64,000 nt of DNA from Aeromicrobium sp. PE09-221 (GTDB taxonomy: Bacteria; Actinomycetota; Actinomycetes; Propionibacteriales; Nocardioidaceae), in NCBI RefSeq assembly GCF_002174305.1, contig NZ_MIJB01000027.1, forward strand, positions 62,001 to 126,000. Direction: 5' to 3'. Numbering within the stretch: the stretch's first letter is position 1; each line of letters begins with the position of its first letter. Both the position numbers and the translations under genes were made by a program. Under the pieces are notes generated by a model, which saw nothing but the letters and a program-made list of their open reading frames with translations, did no database searches and was not told where the DNA came from. Below, one piece after another: positions 17,589 through 27,017 of this stretch.

Positions 17589-19139
17589 CTAGTACGCGAT
17601 ACCGAAGATCCACACCGCCAGCGTCATGGTCGTCAGCGTGATCGCCACGATGCCGAACATGTTCAGCCAGAAGCCGCCCTTGATCATCTGCCCGATCGTC
17701 ACGTAGCCCGATCCGAAGGCGATCGCATTGGGTGGTGTCGCGACCGGCAACATGAAGGCACAGGTCGCGGCGATCGCCACTGGGACGGTCAGCAGCAACG
17801 GATCGAGGCCGAGGCCGACCGCGACCCCACCGGCGAGAGGCAGGAAGGTCGCCGCCGTCGCCGTATTGCTGGTCAGCTCCGTCAGCGCCAGCACTCCCGC
17901 TGCCACGATGAGCACCACGAGCACGACCGGCACGGCGCCGAGACCACCGGCCTGCTCGCCGATCCACTCGGTGAGGCCGCTGTCGGTGAACTGGGCGGAC
18001 AGCGCCAGGCCGCCGCCGAAGAGCAGCAACACGCCCCAGGGCAGGGTCACGGCGCTCTCCCAGTCCAGCAGGCGGACACCCCGCGCCGCACCGGCGGGCA
18101 GGATGAATAACAAGAGCGCGATCACCATCGCGACCCCCGCGTCATCGAGCGGCGGGTCATCGAGAACCAGCGGCAGGGCCACCCAGCCGATCGCGGCCAG
18201 GACGAAGATCGCCAGTACTCGCCACTCCCCCGACGACATCGGACCGAGCTTGTCCAATTCCTCGCTCAGCATCTCGTGGCCACCGGGTATCTCCTCAATC
18301 TCCGGCTTGAACAACACCTTCGTCAACAGCCATCAGCAGAACACCAGGAAGACCAGTGACAACGGGCCGCCGACCGCGAGCCATTGCGCGAAGCCGATCT
18401 GGACATCGTGATTGGCGTCCATATAGCCGACGAGCAGCGTGTTCGGCGGCGTGCTGATGATCGATCCCAACGAGCCGAGGGACGCGGCATAGGCGATGCC
18501 GAGCATCAGCGCGGTGCCGAAGTTCGAGCTCTTGACCTGCTCGGCGAGATCCTCGTCCTCGCTCTCGAGATTGGTGACCAGCACGAGGACCGAGATACCG
18601 ATCGGCAGCATCATGACGGCCGTCGCGGTGTTCGAGACCCACAGACTGATGAAGGCCGTCGCGATCATGAAGCCCGCCACGACCATCGTCGGCTTGGTAC
18701 CCATCGCTCGTACCGTCAGCAGCGCGAGCCGCCGGTGCAGATTCCAGCGCTGCATAGCCAGCGCGAGCATGAAGCCGCCCATGAACAGGAAGATGATGTT
18801 GTTCCCGTAGGACGCCCCCACATCGTCGACTCCGACATCGTCGATCGCAAGGGGGAACACGACCAGCGGCACGAGAGCGGTGGCCGGGATCGGGATGGCC
18901 TCCGTCATCCACCAGATGGCCATGAGCACGGCGGTGGCGGCGGTCATCCTCGCCGCGTGCGCCAGATCCTCCGACAGCACGAGATACATCAGGACGGCGG
19001 CGAGCACGCCGATGAGCAGCCCGCTCCACCTGATCGAGTTCTTCCGCTGGGAGACCGCCTCGTCACGCTCGCCGGGCGCGATCTCCTGCTCGGTGTCTTC
19101 CTGTTCGTCGTGGTCCGTCCGGCGCGCGCTGTCAGCCAT
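17589..19139 (-). pseudogene. SLC13/DASS sodium:carboxylate symporter gene interrupted by an in-frame TGA
   Basis: One 517-codon frame encodes a divalent-anion:Na+ symporter but carries a TGA at 18333-18335. The first part (268 residues) has the motif WVSNTATAVMML and ends FLVFC. After the stop the same frame continues WLLTKVLFKPEIEEIP for about 247 codons, with the second repeat motif [10 protein letters not shown] and [10 protein letters not shown]. Both transport motifs are needed, so neither piece should function alone. The context TGC-TGA-TGG suggests a Trp TGG codon changed to TGA. The ATG at 19139 has GGAGGG upstream. It separates tsf from pyrH. A sequencing error or programmed readthrough cannot be excluded. 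Confidence 0.85.
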
Positions 19140-19218
19140 AGCGTTCCCTCCCTGTGCTGGCGGTCACACCACCGTAGGAGGGATCGACGTCGCGCGCAGC
19201 GCTGGCGTCCTGCCCCGC

Positions 19219-19299
19219 GGTGAGACAGTGTCCATTCCAGACCAGCAGACGGACGCTCGCCACCCACCGCCCACGGCCGAGAACGGACGCCTACTCACC
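19219..19299. repeat. ~80-bp intergenic repeat, copy 1
   Basis: It shares ordered blocks with 45459-45536: a GGTGnG edge, CAGyGTCCAT, GGACGCT, CGCCACCCACC, AGAACGGACGC and ACTCACC. The ends are complementary (GGTGAG and CTCACC), and the inner GTCCAT and GGACGCT blocks can pair. It lies between tsf and the SLC13 gene. Confidence 0.6.
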
Positions 19300-19350
19300 G
19301 CTCCCTACCGTCAACCAGGCCACGGTCTGTCTCGCGCGGGCCGGGAAATG

Positions 19351-19384
19351 CAGCGACCCCGCGGGATCACCCGCGGGGTCGCTG
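19351..19384 (-). terminator. Rho-independent-like terminator of rpsB-tsf
   Basis: A perfect 15-bp GC-rich stem (arms 19351-19365 and 19370-19384; core GACCCCGCGGG) with the 4-base loop ATCA starts 14 bases after the tsf stop. On the minus strand TTTCCC follows. Confidence 0.85.
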
Positions 19385-19398
19385 GACGAGACGTGGCG

Positions 19399-20214
19399 TC
19401 AGCCGCCGACCTCGATGTGCGCGAAGCGCTTGATGGCCACGCCGGCCTCGTCGAGGACCTGCTTGACCGACTTCTTGTTGTCGGTCACCGAAGGCTGATC
19501 GAGCAGCACGGTCTCCTTGAAGAAGCCGTTGACGCGACCCTCGATAATCTTGGGCAGCGCCTGCTCGGGCTTGCCCTCCTCGCGAGCGGTGGCCTCAGCG
19601 ATCTCGCGCTCCTTCTCCACGATCTCGGACGGCACCTCCTCGCGGGTGAGATAGCGAGGACGCATCGCGGCGATCTGCATGGCGGCGCCGCGGGCGGCCT
19701 CCTCGCTGTCACCCTCGAACTCCACCAGCACGCCGACCGCCGGAGGCAGGTCAGTCGCACGGCGGTGCATGTACGTCGCGACATTGCCATCGAAGGCCGC
19801 CACGCGACCGAGCTCGATCTTCTCGCCGATGACGCCGGCGAGCGAGGTCACCGCCTCGTCGACGGTCTGTCCGTCATCGAGCTGCGTGCTCTTGAAAGCC
19901 TCCGCGTCGGCTGGCTTGGCCGCATCGGCCGCAGCGGCCAGACGCTCGGCCAGCTCGATGAACTGCTCGTTCTTGGCCACGAAGTCGGTCTCGGAGTTGA
20001 GCTCGACGATCGCAGCGCCGGAGTTCGCAACGAGACCGGCGGAGGCCTCACGCTCAGCACCTCGCTTGGCGGCCTTGGCAGCGCCGCTGATGCGCAGCAG
20101 CTCGACGGCCTTGTCATAGTCACCGTCGGCCTCGGTGAGGGCCTTCTTCGCGTCCATCATGCCCGCCCCGGTGGCGTCGCGGAGCTTCTTGACATCGGCA
20201 GCAGTGATTGCCAT
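19399..20214 (-). CDS. tsf: Translation elongation factor Ts
   Basis: A 271-residue nucleotide-exchange factor for EF-Tu. The UBA-like N terminus ([20 protein letters not shown]) and the core motif [15 protein letters not shown] are present. Length is typical for actinobacteria. An AGAGGTAG ribosome-binding site precedes the ATG. It follows rpsB by 37 bases and is closed by a strong hairpin, giving an rpsB-tsf transcript that ends before the SLC13 gene. Confidence 0.97.
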   Translation of the reverse strand: MAITAADVKKLRDATGAGMMDAKKALTEADGDYDKAVELLRISGAAKAAKRGAEREASAGLVANSGAAIVELNSETDFVAKNEQFIELAERLAAAADAAKPADAEAFKSTQLDDGQTVDEAVTSLAGVIGEKIELGRVAAFDGNVATYMHRRATDLPPAVGVLVEFEGDSEEAARGAAMQIAAMRPRYLTREEVPSEIVEKEREIAEATAREEGKPEQALPKIIEGRVNGFFKETVLLDQPSVTDNKKSVKQVLDEAGVAIKRFAHIEVGG

Positions 20215-20251
20215 GGGTTTCTACCTCTGGATTCTGTCGTGAAAGGGGCGA

Positions 20252-21121
20252 TCAGGACGCGGGCGACTCGTTGCCGGCCGGGGCGGGCGCCTCGGCGGCA
20301 GGAGCCTCAGCGGCGGGCGCCTCGGCTGCCTTGTCCTCGGTGCCCGAGGTGAGCAGCTCGCGCTCCCAGTCGGCCAACGGCTCCTCGGCACCGAGCTCCG
20401 AGCCCGGAGTCTCCTCGCCGGTCTTGGCGCCGCTGCGGGCCATCAGGCCATCGGCGGCGGCATCGGCGACGACACGCGTGAGCAGGCCGACCGAGCGGAT
20501 GGCGTCATCATTGCCCGGGATCGGGTAGTCGACGTCATCGGGGTCGCAGTTGGTGTCCAGGATCGCGACGATCGGGATGTTCAGCTTGCGGGCCTCGTCG
20601 ACCGCGAGGTGCTCCTTCTTGGTATCGACGATCCAGACCGCATTGGGCGTGCGGTGCATGTCGCGGATACCACCGAGGGTGCGCGAGAGCTTGTCGTACT
20701 CGCGCTTCATCTGCAGCAGTTCCTTCTTGGTGCGGTTGGAGCCCGCGACATCGTCGAAGTCGATCTCCTCGAGCTCCTTCATGCGCTGCAGGCGCGCGCT
20801 GATCGTCGAGAAGTTCGTGAGCATGCCGCCCAGCCAGCGCTGGTTGATGTAGGGCATGCCGACCCGCTTGGCCTGCTCCTCGATCGGCTCCTGCGCCTGA
20901 CGCTTGGTGCCGACGAACAGAACCGTGCCGCCGCGCGCGACGGTGCTCTTGACGAACTCGTACGCGGCGTCGATGTAGGCGAGCGACTGCTGCAGGTCGA
21001 TGATGTAGATGCCATTGCGCTCGGTGAAGATGAAGCGCTTCATCTTCGGGTTCCAGCGACGGGTCTGGTGTCCGAAGTGCACGCCGCTCTCGAGCAGCTG
21101 ACGCATGGTGACGACGGCCAT
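20252..21121 (-). CDS. rpsB: 30S ribosomal protein S2
   Basis: A 289-residue protein. The core (about 1-235) begins [19 protein letters not shown] and includes [16 protein letters not shown] and [21 protein letters not shown]. The last ~55 residues form an acidic Ala/Glu/Pro tail with AAEAP repeats, common in actinobacterial S2. The ATG at 21121 has AGAGGAAG upstream; the longer open frame is not supported by homology. It is co-transcribed with tsf. Confidence 0.97.
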   Translation of the reverse strand: MAVVTMRQLLESGVHFGHQTRRWNPKMKRFIFTERNGIYIIDLQQSLAYIDAAYEFVKSTVARGGTVLFVGTKRQAQEPIEEQAKRVGMPYINQRWLGGMLTNFSTISARLQRMKELEEIDFDDVAGSNRTKKELLQMKREYDKLSRTLGGIRDMHRTPNAVWIVDTKKEHLAVDEARKLNIPIVAILDTNCDPDDVDYPIPGNDDAIRSVGLLTRVVADAAADGLMARSGAKTGEETPGSELGAEEPLADWERELLTSGTEDKAAEAPAAEAPAAEAPAPAGNESPAS

Positions 21122-21240
21122 GGCCGTACTTCCTCTCTGCCTGGTTGACGGCACCACCGGTGGCGGTGCCCCTGGCGTCCGAACTGACGCAGGCCGCCCG
21201 CGAGGCGGGACCAGGTCTGCGACGGTGCATTCAGCGGTAC
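21122..21240 (-). promoter_or_regulatory. rpsB 5' leader with possible hairpins
   Basis: The leader contains a compact hairpin (GGCACC/GGTGCC around ACCGGTGGC, 21150-21170) and a second imperfect one around CCCGC-GAG-GCGGG near 21200. S2 leaders often carry autoregulatory structures, so this is a candidate, but no known motif was matched. Confidence 0.3.
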
Positions 21241-21409
21241 GCGTCATGCACTTTCGGGCGCGCGAATTTCGCCTCGTTCGAGGCGATGGAGCAAGTCTAG
21301 CCGAGGCCGGTGCGGGAACGAAATCCACACCCTGCCGGGTTGTCCGACGCCGTCCACAGATCGCGATCGACATCTTCTCCTGAGGGCCACGTTCGGGTCG
21401 ACTCGATCC

Positions 21410-22279
21410 ATGACAGCCCTACTCCTCGCCACCGCTTTGCTCCTCCCCCACGGCCTCTCCACCGACGCGTCCTGGCTCTGGCCGGTCCAGACGCGCTCCA
21501 TCGAGCGAGGGTTCGCGCCTCCGACGGACCCGTACGGACCAGGGCACCGCGGTGTCGATCTTCCCGGGCGGGCAGGTGAGACGGTCGTCGCCGTGGCCTC
21601 GGGAACGGTGACCTTCGCCGGCGATGTCGCGGGAGTCGCGACGGTCACAGTGGACCACGGCGTCGAGCGCTCGACCTATCAACCCGTGCGGGCGACGGTC
21701 GTCGTCGGCGACTCCGTGCAGGCTGGTCAGCCCCTCGGCTCGCTCCTCACCGGTCATCCGTCGTGCCGTATGACGTGCCTCAATCTGGGTCGGCTGCGCG
21801 GTGACGAGTATCTCGACCCGGCTGCCCTGCTCGGCACAGACAAGGTGCGGCTGATCTCCCCCGACGGTCCACCGCCGTCACCACCGTCCTGGGAGCCCGA
21901 GGGGATCGTCAACCTCCTCGGCGGACCGGTCACGTCGCCCTTCGGGATGCGCCGCCATCCGGTCACCGGCGAGGTCAAGCTCCACGATGGTGTCGACCTC
22001 GGAGCCGCCTGCGGCACGCCGGTTCCCGCCTTCCTGGCCGGGACAGTGACCTTCTCCGCCCCGCGTGGGGCGTACGGAGAACAGGTCGAGCTCGCCCACG
22101 ATGACGGCCGAGTCACGTCGTACAGCCATCTGAGCAGGCGCGACGTGCGCACCGGCGACCGCGTCGAGAAGGGCAACATCATCGGACGGGTGGGCACCAC
22201 CGGCATGTCCACTGGATGCCATCTGCACCTCATGCTTCTCATCGACGGAACTCCGGTCGATCCGCTCTCCGCCGGGTGA
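21410..22279 (+). CDS. Secreted M23 peptidase-like protein with two M23 domains
   Basis: A 289-residue protein with a hydrophobic N-terminal segment (signal peptide or anchor), then two M23/LytM-type domains. Domain 1 (about 30-145) keeps GHRGVDLPG but its usual HxH region reads [11 protein letters not shown], so a zinc-ligand His is replaced. Domain 2 (about 165-289) keeps [12 protein letters not shown] and TGCHLHLML and looks intact. The second domain probably cleaves peptidoglycan peptides, with the first serving as a pseudo-enzyme. A single-domain M23 gene divergent from rpsB is common in actinobacteria; the tandem arrangement is the unusual part. Confidence 0.88.
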   Translation: MTALLLATALLLPHGLSTDASWLWPVQTRSIERGFAPPTDPYGPGHRGVDLPGRAGETVVAVASGTVTFAGDVAGVATVTVDHGVERSTYQPVRATVVVGDSVQAGQPLGSLLTGHPSCRMTCLNLGRLRGDEYLDPAALLGTDKVRLISPDGPPPSPPSWEPEGIVNLLGGPVTSPFGMRRHPVTGEVKLHDGVDLGAACGTPVPAFLAGTVTFSAPRGAYGEQVELAHDDGRVTSYSHLSRRDVRTGDRVEKGNIIGRVGTTGMSTGCHLHLMLLIDGTPVDPLSAG

Positions 22280-22284
22280 CCCAG

Positions 22285-22359
22285 GGAACCCGTTGAGTGT
22301 GACGTTTGGACGGTGAAGTGCCCGATTTCACCGTCCAAACGTCACACTCAACGGGTTCC
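22285..22359. terminator. 33-bp perfect hairpin between convergent genes
   Basis: Two perfectly complementary 33-base arms (22285-22317 and 22327-22359; core GTTGAGTGTGACGTTTGG) flank a 9-base loop, starting six bases after the M23 stop. It lies between the ends of the M23 and xerC genes and would act as a bidirectional terminator. The length and perfection exceed what a terminator needs. Confidence 0.75.
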
Positions 22360-22397
22360 GCTTCGCACCTCGGTGGTCCCCCCTCAAGGTGACCGGC

Positions 22398-23309
22398 TCA
22401 GGCTCGGGGGTGAGATTGGCGGTAGGCGGCGCGCAGGCGTTCGTTGGTCACATGCGTGTAGATCTGCGTCGTGCCCAAGGAGGCGTGTCCGAGGATCTCC
22501 TGTACTGAACGCAGATCGGCACCCCCTTCGAGCAGATGTGTCGCCGCGGTGTGCCGGAGTCCGTGTGGCCCGAGATCGGGCACCCCCTCGACGGCGCCCA
22601 GACGACGGTGCACCACCTGCCGGACCGTGCGAGGGTCGATGCGGGCACCCCGTACTCCTAGGAACAGAGCCGGACCGCTCGCCGCGGTGGCGAGCGCGGT
22701 GCGGCCCTGGCTCAACCACCGTTCGAGTGCTTCGGCGGCCGGCACACCGTAGGGCACTGTCCGCTCCTTGCGCCCCTTGCCCAGTACGCGCAGTACTCGT
22801 CGCTCGCGATCGACATCGTCAACATCGGCACCGGCCAACTCGCCGACCCGGATTCCCGTGGCGTACAGCACCTCCACGATTGCGAGATCGCGCCATCCGA
22901 CCGGGTCATCCGCGGGTACAGCCTCGATGACCGCACGGATGTCCTGCTGGCTGACGGCCACCGGCAACTCCCGGTGCGCCTTGGGAGACGCCAGCAGCAC
23001 CCCCGCGTCTTGCTCGGCACGACCCGTCCGCACCAACCAGGCGGTGAACACCCGGACCGCCGTCGACCGACGTGCCAGCGTCGTCCGAGCCGCACCTCGT
23101 GTCTTGAGCGAGGCCAACCAGCTGCGCAGAGCGCGCAGGTCGAGACCGGCCGGGTCGGTGATCCGGAGGCGTTCGGCGTGGACCGCTAGCGAGCGCAGAT
23201 CGGTCAGGTAGGCCCGGACCGAGTGTTCGGAGAGGTCGCGCTCCCGGCGTAGATGATGCTCGTATTCACCGAGCACTGCGCTCCAGCGCTCGCCGAGGTG
23301 CTCGCCCAT
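22398..23309 (-). CDS. xerC: Site-specific tyrosine recombinase XerC
   Basis: A 303-residue recombinase with an N-terminal SAM-like core-binding domain (about 1-105) and a catalytic domain. The active-site set is R154 (TGIRVGE), K178/K180, H249 and R252 ([14 protein letters not shown]), H275 ([10 protein letters not shown]) and Tyr284 (IYTHV). Length and motifs fit chromosome-dimer resolution XerC rather than a phage integrase. The ATG at 23309 is chosen because upstream sequence lacks similarity. In related genomes xerC lies next to dprA; here ~19 kb separates them. Confidence 0.92.
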   Translation of the reverse strand: MGEHLGERWSAVLGEYEHHLRRERDLSEHSVRAYLTDLRSLAVHAERLRITDPAGLDLRALRSWLASLKTRGAARTTLARRSTAVRVFTAWLVRTGRAEQDAGVLLASPKAHRELPVAVSQQDIRAVIEAVPADDPVGWRDLAIVEVLYATGIRVGELAGADVDDVDRERRVLRVLGKGRKERTVPYGVPAAEALERWLSQGRTALATAASGPALFLGVRGARIDPRTVRQVVHRRLGAVEGVPDLGPHGLRHTAATHLLEGGADLRSVQEILGHASLGTTQIYTHVTNERLRAAYRQSHPRA

Positions 23310-23317
23310 GGCGGATC

Positions 23318-23569
23318 TCAGCCTCCAGCGAAGGGCGGGAGGAGATCGACGGTCTGCGCACCCTCGACGCGTCCTCCCGACGAGCGACGCTCGCCGTCCA
23401 CGAGCACCGAGCATCCCTCAAGGACCCGTCGAGCCCCCGGGGCATATCCGCTCAGCGCCTCGATGATCGCACCGACGGTGGTGGGATCGTTCAGATCGAG
23501 CTCCTCGAGACCGAACTCGGCACGTCCCACCGAGTGACGCGCGGCGGCGAACAGGCGGATACGGGTCAC
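23318..23569 (-). CDS. moaD: Molybdopterin synthase small subunit
   Basis: An 83-residue ubiquitin-like sulfur carrier. It begins [18 protein letters not shown] and ends in the required diglycine (PPFAGG), which becomes the thiocarboxylate donating sulfur to precursor Z. The partner large subunit (moaE) is encoded about 7 kb away. It follows moaA after one base, so the two are co-transcribed. Confidence 0.9.
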   Translation of the reverse strand: MTRIRLFAAARHSVGRAEFGLEELDLNDPTTVGAIIEALSGYAPGARRVLEGCSVLVDGERRSSGGRVEGAQTVDLLPPFAGG

Positions 23570-23570
23570 C

Positions 23571-24605
23571 TCAACCGCCGATCTGGCTCATCGACCGCTC
23601 GGGGGCCTCGAAATGCTCGTCGATGCCGTGGCCGGCGGGCTTGCCCCACATGGCCTCGCGCCAGAGATCGGCGATCGCGTCGTCATCGGCTCCCTCACGG
23701 AGCGGACCCAGCAGATCAGTCTCGGTGCGCGCGAACAGGCAGTGGCGGATGGTGCCCTGCGAGGTCAGGCGCGTACGCCGGCAATCGGCGCAGAAGGGCT
23801 CACTGATCGAGGCGATGATGCCGATGGTCCCGCGAGTCGTTCCGTCCTCGCCCAGCACTTCGAATCGCTCGGCGGGCGCACCCTCGCGAGGGGCCGGGTG
23901 CGGACGCAGCCGATAGCCCGCCTCATCGAGGATCTCTCGGACGCGTGCCGCGGGCACGAAGGTGCGCGCATCCCACACCCGGTCGGCATCGAGGGGCATC
24001 TGCTCGATGAAGCGGAGCTCGAAGTCGCGGTCGAGACACCACTCGAGGAGTTGCGCGGCATCCTCGCCGTCATTGATACCGGGCATGAGCACCGCGTTGA
24101 CCTTGATCGGCGAGAGTCCCGCCGCCTCCGCCGCATCGATGCCCTCCAGCACGCGGGGCAGCAGCGAACGCCGGCTGAGCAGCTCTGCATGGGTCGGATC
24201 CAAGGTGTCGAGGGAGACATTGATCCGCTGCAGGCCCGCGTCCGCGAGCGCCTGGGCTCTCGAGGCCAAGCCGACGGCATTGGTCGTCAGGCTCAGGTCG
24301 ACATCGAGCTCGGACAGATCCCCGACGATCTCGATGAGATCGCGCCGCAGCAATGGCTCACCACCGGTCAGCCGGACGGAGCGTACGCCCAGATCGCGTA
24401 CGGCGATGCTCGTGAGACGCGCGATCTCGGCGCGTGTCATCAACGATTCGTCGGGAGCGAGCGGCAGTCCCTCCGCCGGCATGCAATAGGTGCAGCGAAG
24501 ATTACATCGCTCGGTGAGCGAGATGCGCAGGTCGTCGGCGACCCGACCGTGACGATCGGCCAGCGGACGTGCCACGGGAGTCGGCAGCATCACTGAGGCA
24601 GCCAT
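23571..24605 (-). CDS. moaA: GTP 3',8-cyclase (MoaA)
   Basis: A 344-residue radical SAM enzyme that starts molybdenum cofactor synthesis from GTP. The N-terminal cluster cysteines are C34, C38 and C41 (CNLRCTYC). The C-terminal cluster is in CADCRRTRLTSQG...RHC. The protein ends in the conserved GG (SQIGG). An alternative ATG lies five codons downstream. It is the first gene of a moaA-moaD pair. Confidence 0.95.
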   Translation of the reverse strand: MAASVMLPTPVARPLADRHGRVADDLRISLTERCNLRCTYCMPAEGLPLAPDESLMTRAEIARLTSIAVRDLGVRSVRLTGGEPLLRRDLIEIVGDLSELDVDLSLTTNAVGLASRAQALADAGLQRINVSLDTLDPTHAELLSRRSLLPRVLEGIDAAEAAGLSPIKVNAVLMPGINDGEDAAQLLEWCLDRDFELRFIEQMPLDADRVWDARTFVPAARVREILDEAGYRLRPHPAPREGAPAERFEVLGEDGTTRGTIGIIASISEPFCADCRRTRLTSQGTIRHCLFARTETDLLGPLREGADDDAIADLWREAMWGKPAGHGIDEHFEAPERSMSQIGG

Positions 24606-24648
24606 GCGTCCAGTATGACCCAGGGCACCACGGCGCCCCGGACGGCAC

Positions 24649-25047
24649 TCACCGCGCGTCGTCGCTGGTCTCGACGATGACCGTCGTGGCCTTGACGACC
24701 GCCACGGCCACGACGCCGGGCTCGAGTCCGAGTTCTCGCACCGATTCGGTGCTCATCAGCGAGACCACGCGGTGCGGTCCGCACTGCAACTCGACCTGCG
24801 ACATCACTGTGTCGCTCACGACCTCGGTGACGATTCCCACGAGACGATTGCGCGCCGATCGCGCAACGCCGAGCCCGTCCGAAGGCACCACCGCATGCTC
24901 GCGCGCGTAGCGTCCGAGGCTCGCACCATCGACAGATGCCGGGGATCCGCCGCCGGATTCCAATGCCCCCGAGGACAGCAGCCGCCGCACCGTGTCGTCA
25001 CTGACTCCGAGGAATCTCGCCGCCTCGGCCACGCGAATCTGCGTCAT
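24649..25047 (-). CDS. HTH-TOBE (Mop-like) molybdate-responsive protein
   Basis: A 132-residue protein with an excisionase/MerR-like DNA-binding N terminus (IRVAEAARFLGVSDDTVRRL) and a C-terminal TOBE/Mop domain (about 65-128; NRLVGIVTEVVSDTVMSQVE). This combination is typical of actinobacterial molybdenum-pterin-binding regulators. It lies between modC and moaA on the same strand, so it may sense molybdate and control modABC and/or the moa genes. It is not the E. coli ModE architecture. Confidence 0.85.
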   Translation of the reverse strand: MTQIRVAEAARFLGVSDDTVRRLLSSGALESGGGSPASVDGASLGRYAREHAVVPSDGLGVARSARNRLVGIVTEVVSDTVMSQVELQCGPHRVVSLMSTESVRELGLEPGVVAVAVVKATTVIVETSDDAR

Positions 25048-25066
25048 GGCCGCTCAGTCTAGTGTC

Positions 25067-25143
25067 CGCACCTCCGAGGAGCGGTGACGTACGCACCCCT
25101 CGCGGCGATCGAGACGTGCGTACGTCACCGCCCCGGAGGTGCG
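25067..25143. terminator. Long intergenic hairpin between modC and the HTH-Mop gene
   Basis: A perfect 16-bp stem (GCGGTGACGTACGCAC at 25081-25096 with its complement at 25116-25131) is extended by an outer 10-bp stem (CGCACCTCCG at 25067-25076 with 25134-25143). It begins just after the modC stop on the minus strand and probably ends or attenuates modABC transcription. Confidence 0.65.
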
Positions 25144-25151
25144 CCGAGGGA

Positions 25152-26231
25152 TCAGGCCGGATAGGTCGTGACCTCGGTCGCCTTGACCACCGCGACGACC
25201 TCGGTCCCCGGAACCAAGCCCAGCTCGGCGAGAGCCGCAGCGGTGACCTCGGCGCTCAGTTCGGCGCCACCAGGGCCAGCGACATGCACCCGCACCGTCG
25301 CCCCGCGTGGCTCCAACTCGCGGACCCGCGCAGGGATCACATTGCGGGGGCTGCCGACCGGAGCTTCGAGGTAGAGCGCGACCGCGCGCGGCGCGAACGC
25401 CGCGATCGCCGGGTGTCCCGGGACCACCGCGGCGTGCGCGACGCCGTGCATCTCGACCCCCCCGGCCGACCGCACCCCGTCCGCGGTGGCCGTTCCCGTC
25501 CACAGGTTGACATCCGCGATCGACGCGCCGAAGGCGCTGCGGGGCTGCGCCAGCACCTCGGCGGTGGGCCCCTCTTCCGCCACCCCGCCGTCCTCCAGCA
25601 CGACCACCCGGTCAGCCAGGAGCAGGGCGTCGAGCACATCGTGCGTGACGATGATCGACGTCCGGTCCGCCAAGACCCGCCGCAGCATCTGCCGCACCGG
25701 CGGCACCATCGTGACGTCCAGGGCCGCCATCGGCTCGTCGAGCAGCAGCAATCGCGGCTCGGCGGCGAGAGCCCGAGCCACCGATATGCGCTGGGCCTGA
25801 CCCCCGGAGAGCTGCGCAGGCTTGCGACCGGCATACTCACGGGCGCCCACCTCGTCTAACCAGCGCAACGCGGCCTCACGTGCCGCGCGCCGCGGCACCC
25901 CTCGGCTGCGCGGCCCGAAGGCGACATTCTCGGTCACCGTCAGATGCGGGAAGAGCAGAGCATCCTGAGCCAGCAGCGCGATGCCGCGAGCGTGCGGTTG
26001 GCTCCACGACCCCCGGCCACCGGTGTCCAGATCGAAAAGGGTCTCGGTGCCGAGGCGTGCGCTGCCCCGGTCGGGACGAAGAGTCCCCGCGATCGTCGAC
26101 AGCAGCGTGGACTTGCCGGCGCCATTGGGTCCGAGGACCGCGACGGTCTCCCCGGCTTCGATCTCGATCCGTAGTTCCACACCTCGATCACCGAGGGCGA
26201 TCTCACACGTCAATGCCGGTGCGTCCGTCAC
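25152..26231 (-). CDS. modC: Molybdate ABC transporter ATP-binding protein
   Basis: A 359-residue ATPase. Walker [12 protein letters not shown] is near residue 37, the signature reads [15 protein letters not shown] and Walker B reads [12 protein letters not shown]. The last ~65 residues form a TOBE/Mop domain ([16 protein letters not shown], then [10 protein letters not shown]) that binds oxyanion. The GTG at 26231 overlaps the modB stop by four bases and starts at [10 protein letters not shown]. It completes the modABC importer. Confidence 0.93.
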   Translation of the reverse strand: MTDAPALTCEIALGDRGVELRIEIEAGETVAVLGPNGAGKSTLLSTIAGTLRPDRGSARLGTETLFDLDTGGRGSWSQPHARGIALLAQDALLFPHLTVTENVAFGPRSRGVPRRAAREAALRWLDEVGAREYAGRKPAQLSGGQAQRISVARALAAEPRLLLLDEPMAALDVTMVPPVRQMLRRVLADRTSIIVTHDVLDALLLADRVVVLEDGGVAEEGPTAEVLAQPRSAFGASIADVNLWTGTATADGVRSAGGVEMHGVAHAAVVPGHPAIAAFAPRAVALYLEAPVGSPRNVIPARVRELEPRGATVRVHVAGPGGAELSAEVTAAALAELGLVPGTEVVAVVKATEVTTYPA

Positions 26232-27016
26232 ATCTGCCCCCTCGACCCACGCACGAGCCCGATGACGAGCACTGCCACCACCACCAGGACCAGTGACAGT
26301 GCCACGGCGGCATCGGGATCGACCTCGCGCTGGAGGTAGATCTCCAAGGGCAGGGTACGTGTCACGCCCTGCAGGCTGCCGGCGAAGGTGATCGTGGCGC
26401 CGAACTCTCCCAGTGCCCGCGCGAAGGCGAGGATCGCGCCCGAGGCGAGACCCGGCAACACCAGCGGCAGCGTCACGCGCCGCAGGACAGTGGTCGGCTT
26501 GGCGCCCAGCGTCGCTGCGACGATGTCGTAACGCCGACCCGCTGTGCGCAGGGTGCCCTCGAGGCTGACAACGAGGAAGGGCAACGACACGAAGGTCTGG
26601 GCGATAACCACGGCCACGGTCGAGAAGGCGATCTGCAGGCCCACGACCTCCAGATGCTCGCCCAGCAGGCCCCTGCGCCCGAAGGTGTAGAGCAAGGCGA
26701 TGCCGCCGACCACTGGCGGCAGCACCATCGGCAACAGGACGAGCGAACGCAGCACCGACTGTCCCGCGAAGCGGGTTCGTGCGAGCACCACGGCCATCGG
26801 CACGCCGAGGACGACGCACGCCACCGTGCTGATCGACGCCGTGACCAGACTCAACCTCAGGGCAGCCACCGACGACTCGGAGGTGATCAGGGAGATGAAC
26901 TGCGACCAGTCGACACGGGCCATCAGCGCGAGCAGCGGGAGCAGCACGAAAGCCGCTCCCGCCGCCGCGGGGACATAAACCCAGGCCGGCAGGCCGGAGT
27001 ACTGCGAAGATCTCAC
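26228..27016 (-). CDS. modB: Molybdate ABC transporter permease
   Basis: A 262-residue inner-membrane permease with about five to six helices. The BPD_transp_1 EAA loop is present around [22 protein letters not shown]. The start is GTG at 27016 ([16 protein letters not shown]), one base after the modA stop; the frame stays open further upstream inside modA without similarity. It overlaps modC by four bases. Confidence 0.92.
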   Translation of the reverse strand: MRSSQYSGLPAWVYVPAAAGAAFVLLPLLALMARVDWSQFISLITSESSVAALRLSLVTASISTVACVVLGVPMAVVLARTRFAGQSVLRSLVLLPMVLPPVVGGIALLYTFGRRGLLGEHLEVVGLQIAFSTVAVVIAQTFVSLPFLVVSLEGTLRTAGRRYDIVAATLGAKPTTVLRRVTLPLVLPGLASGAILAFARALGEFGATITFAGSLQGVTRTLPLEIYLQREVDPDAAVALSLVLVVVAVLVIGLVRGSRGQM

Positions 27017-27017
27017 G

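Noticed and set aside
18324-18335. Selenocysteine at the SLC13 TGA
   Set aside because: SLC13 proteins are not known selenoproteins, no SECIS-like hairpin was evident just downstream, and no selenium genes lie in the window. A Trp-to-stop change is simpler.
22398-23309. xerC as the integrase of the molybdenum/purine island
   Set aside because: The protein has XerC length and motifs and lies in its normal backbone position. No flanking direct repeats or tRNA target were seen at the island ends.
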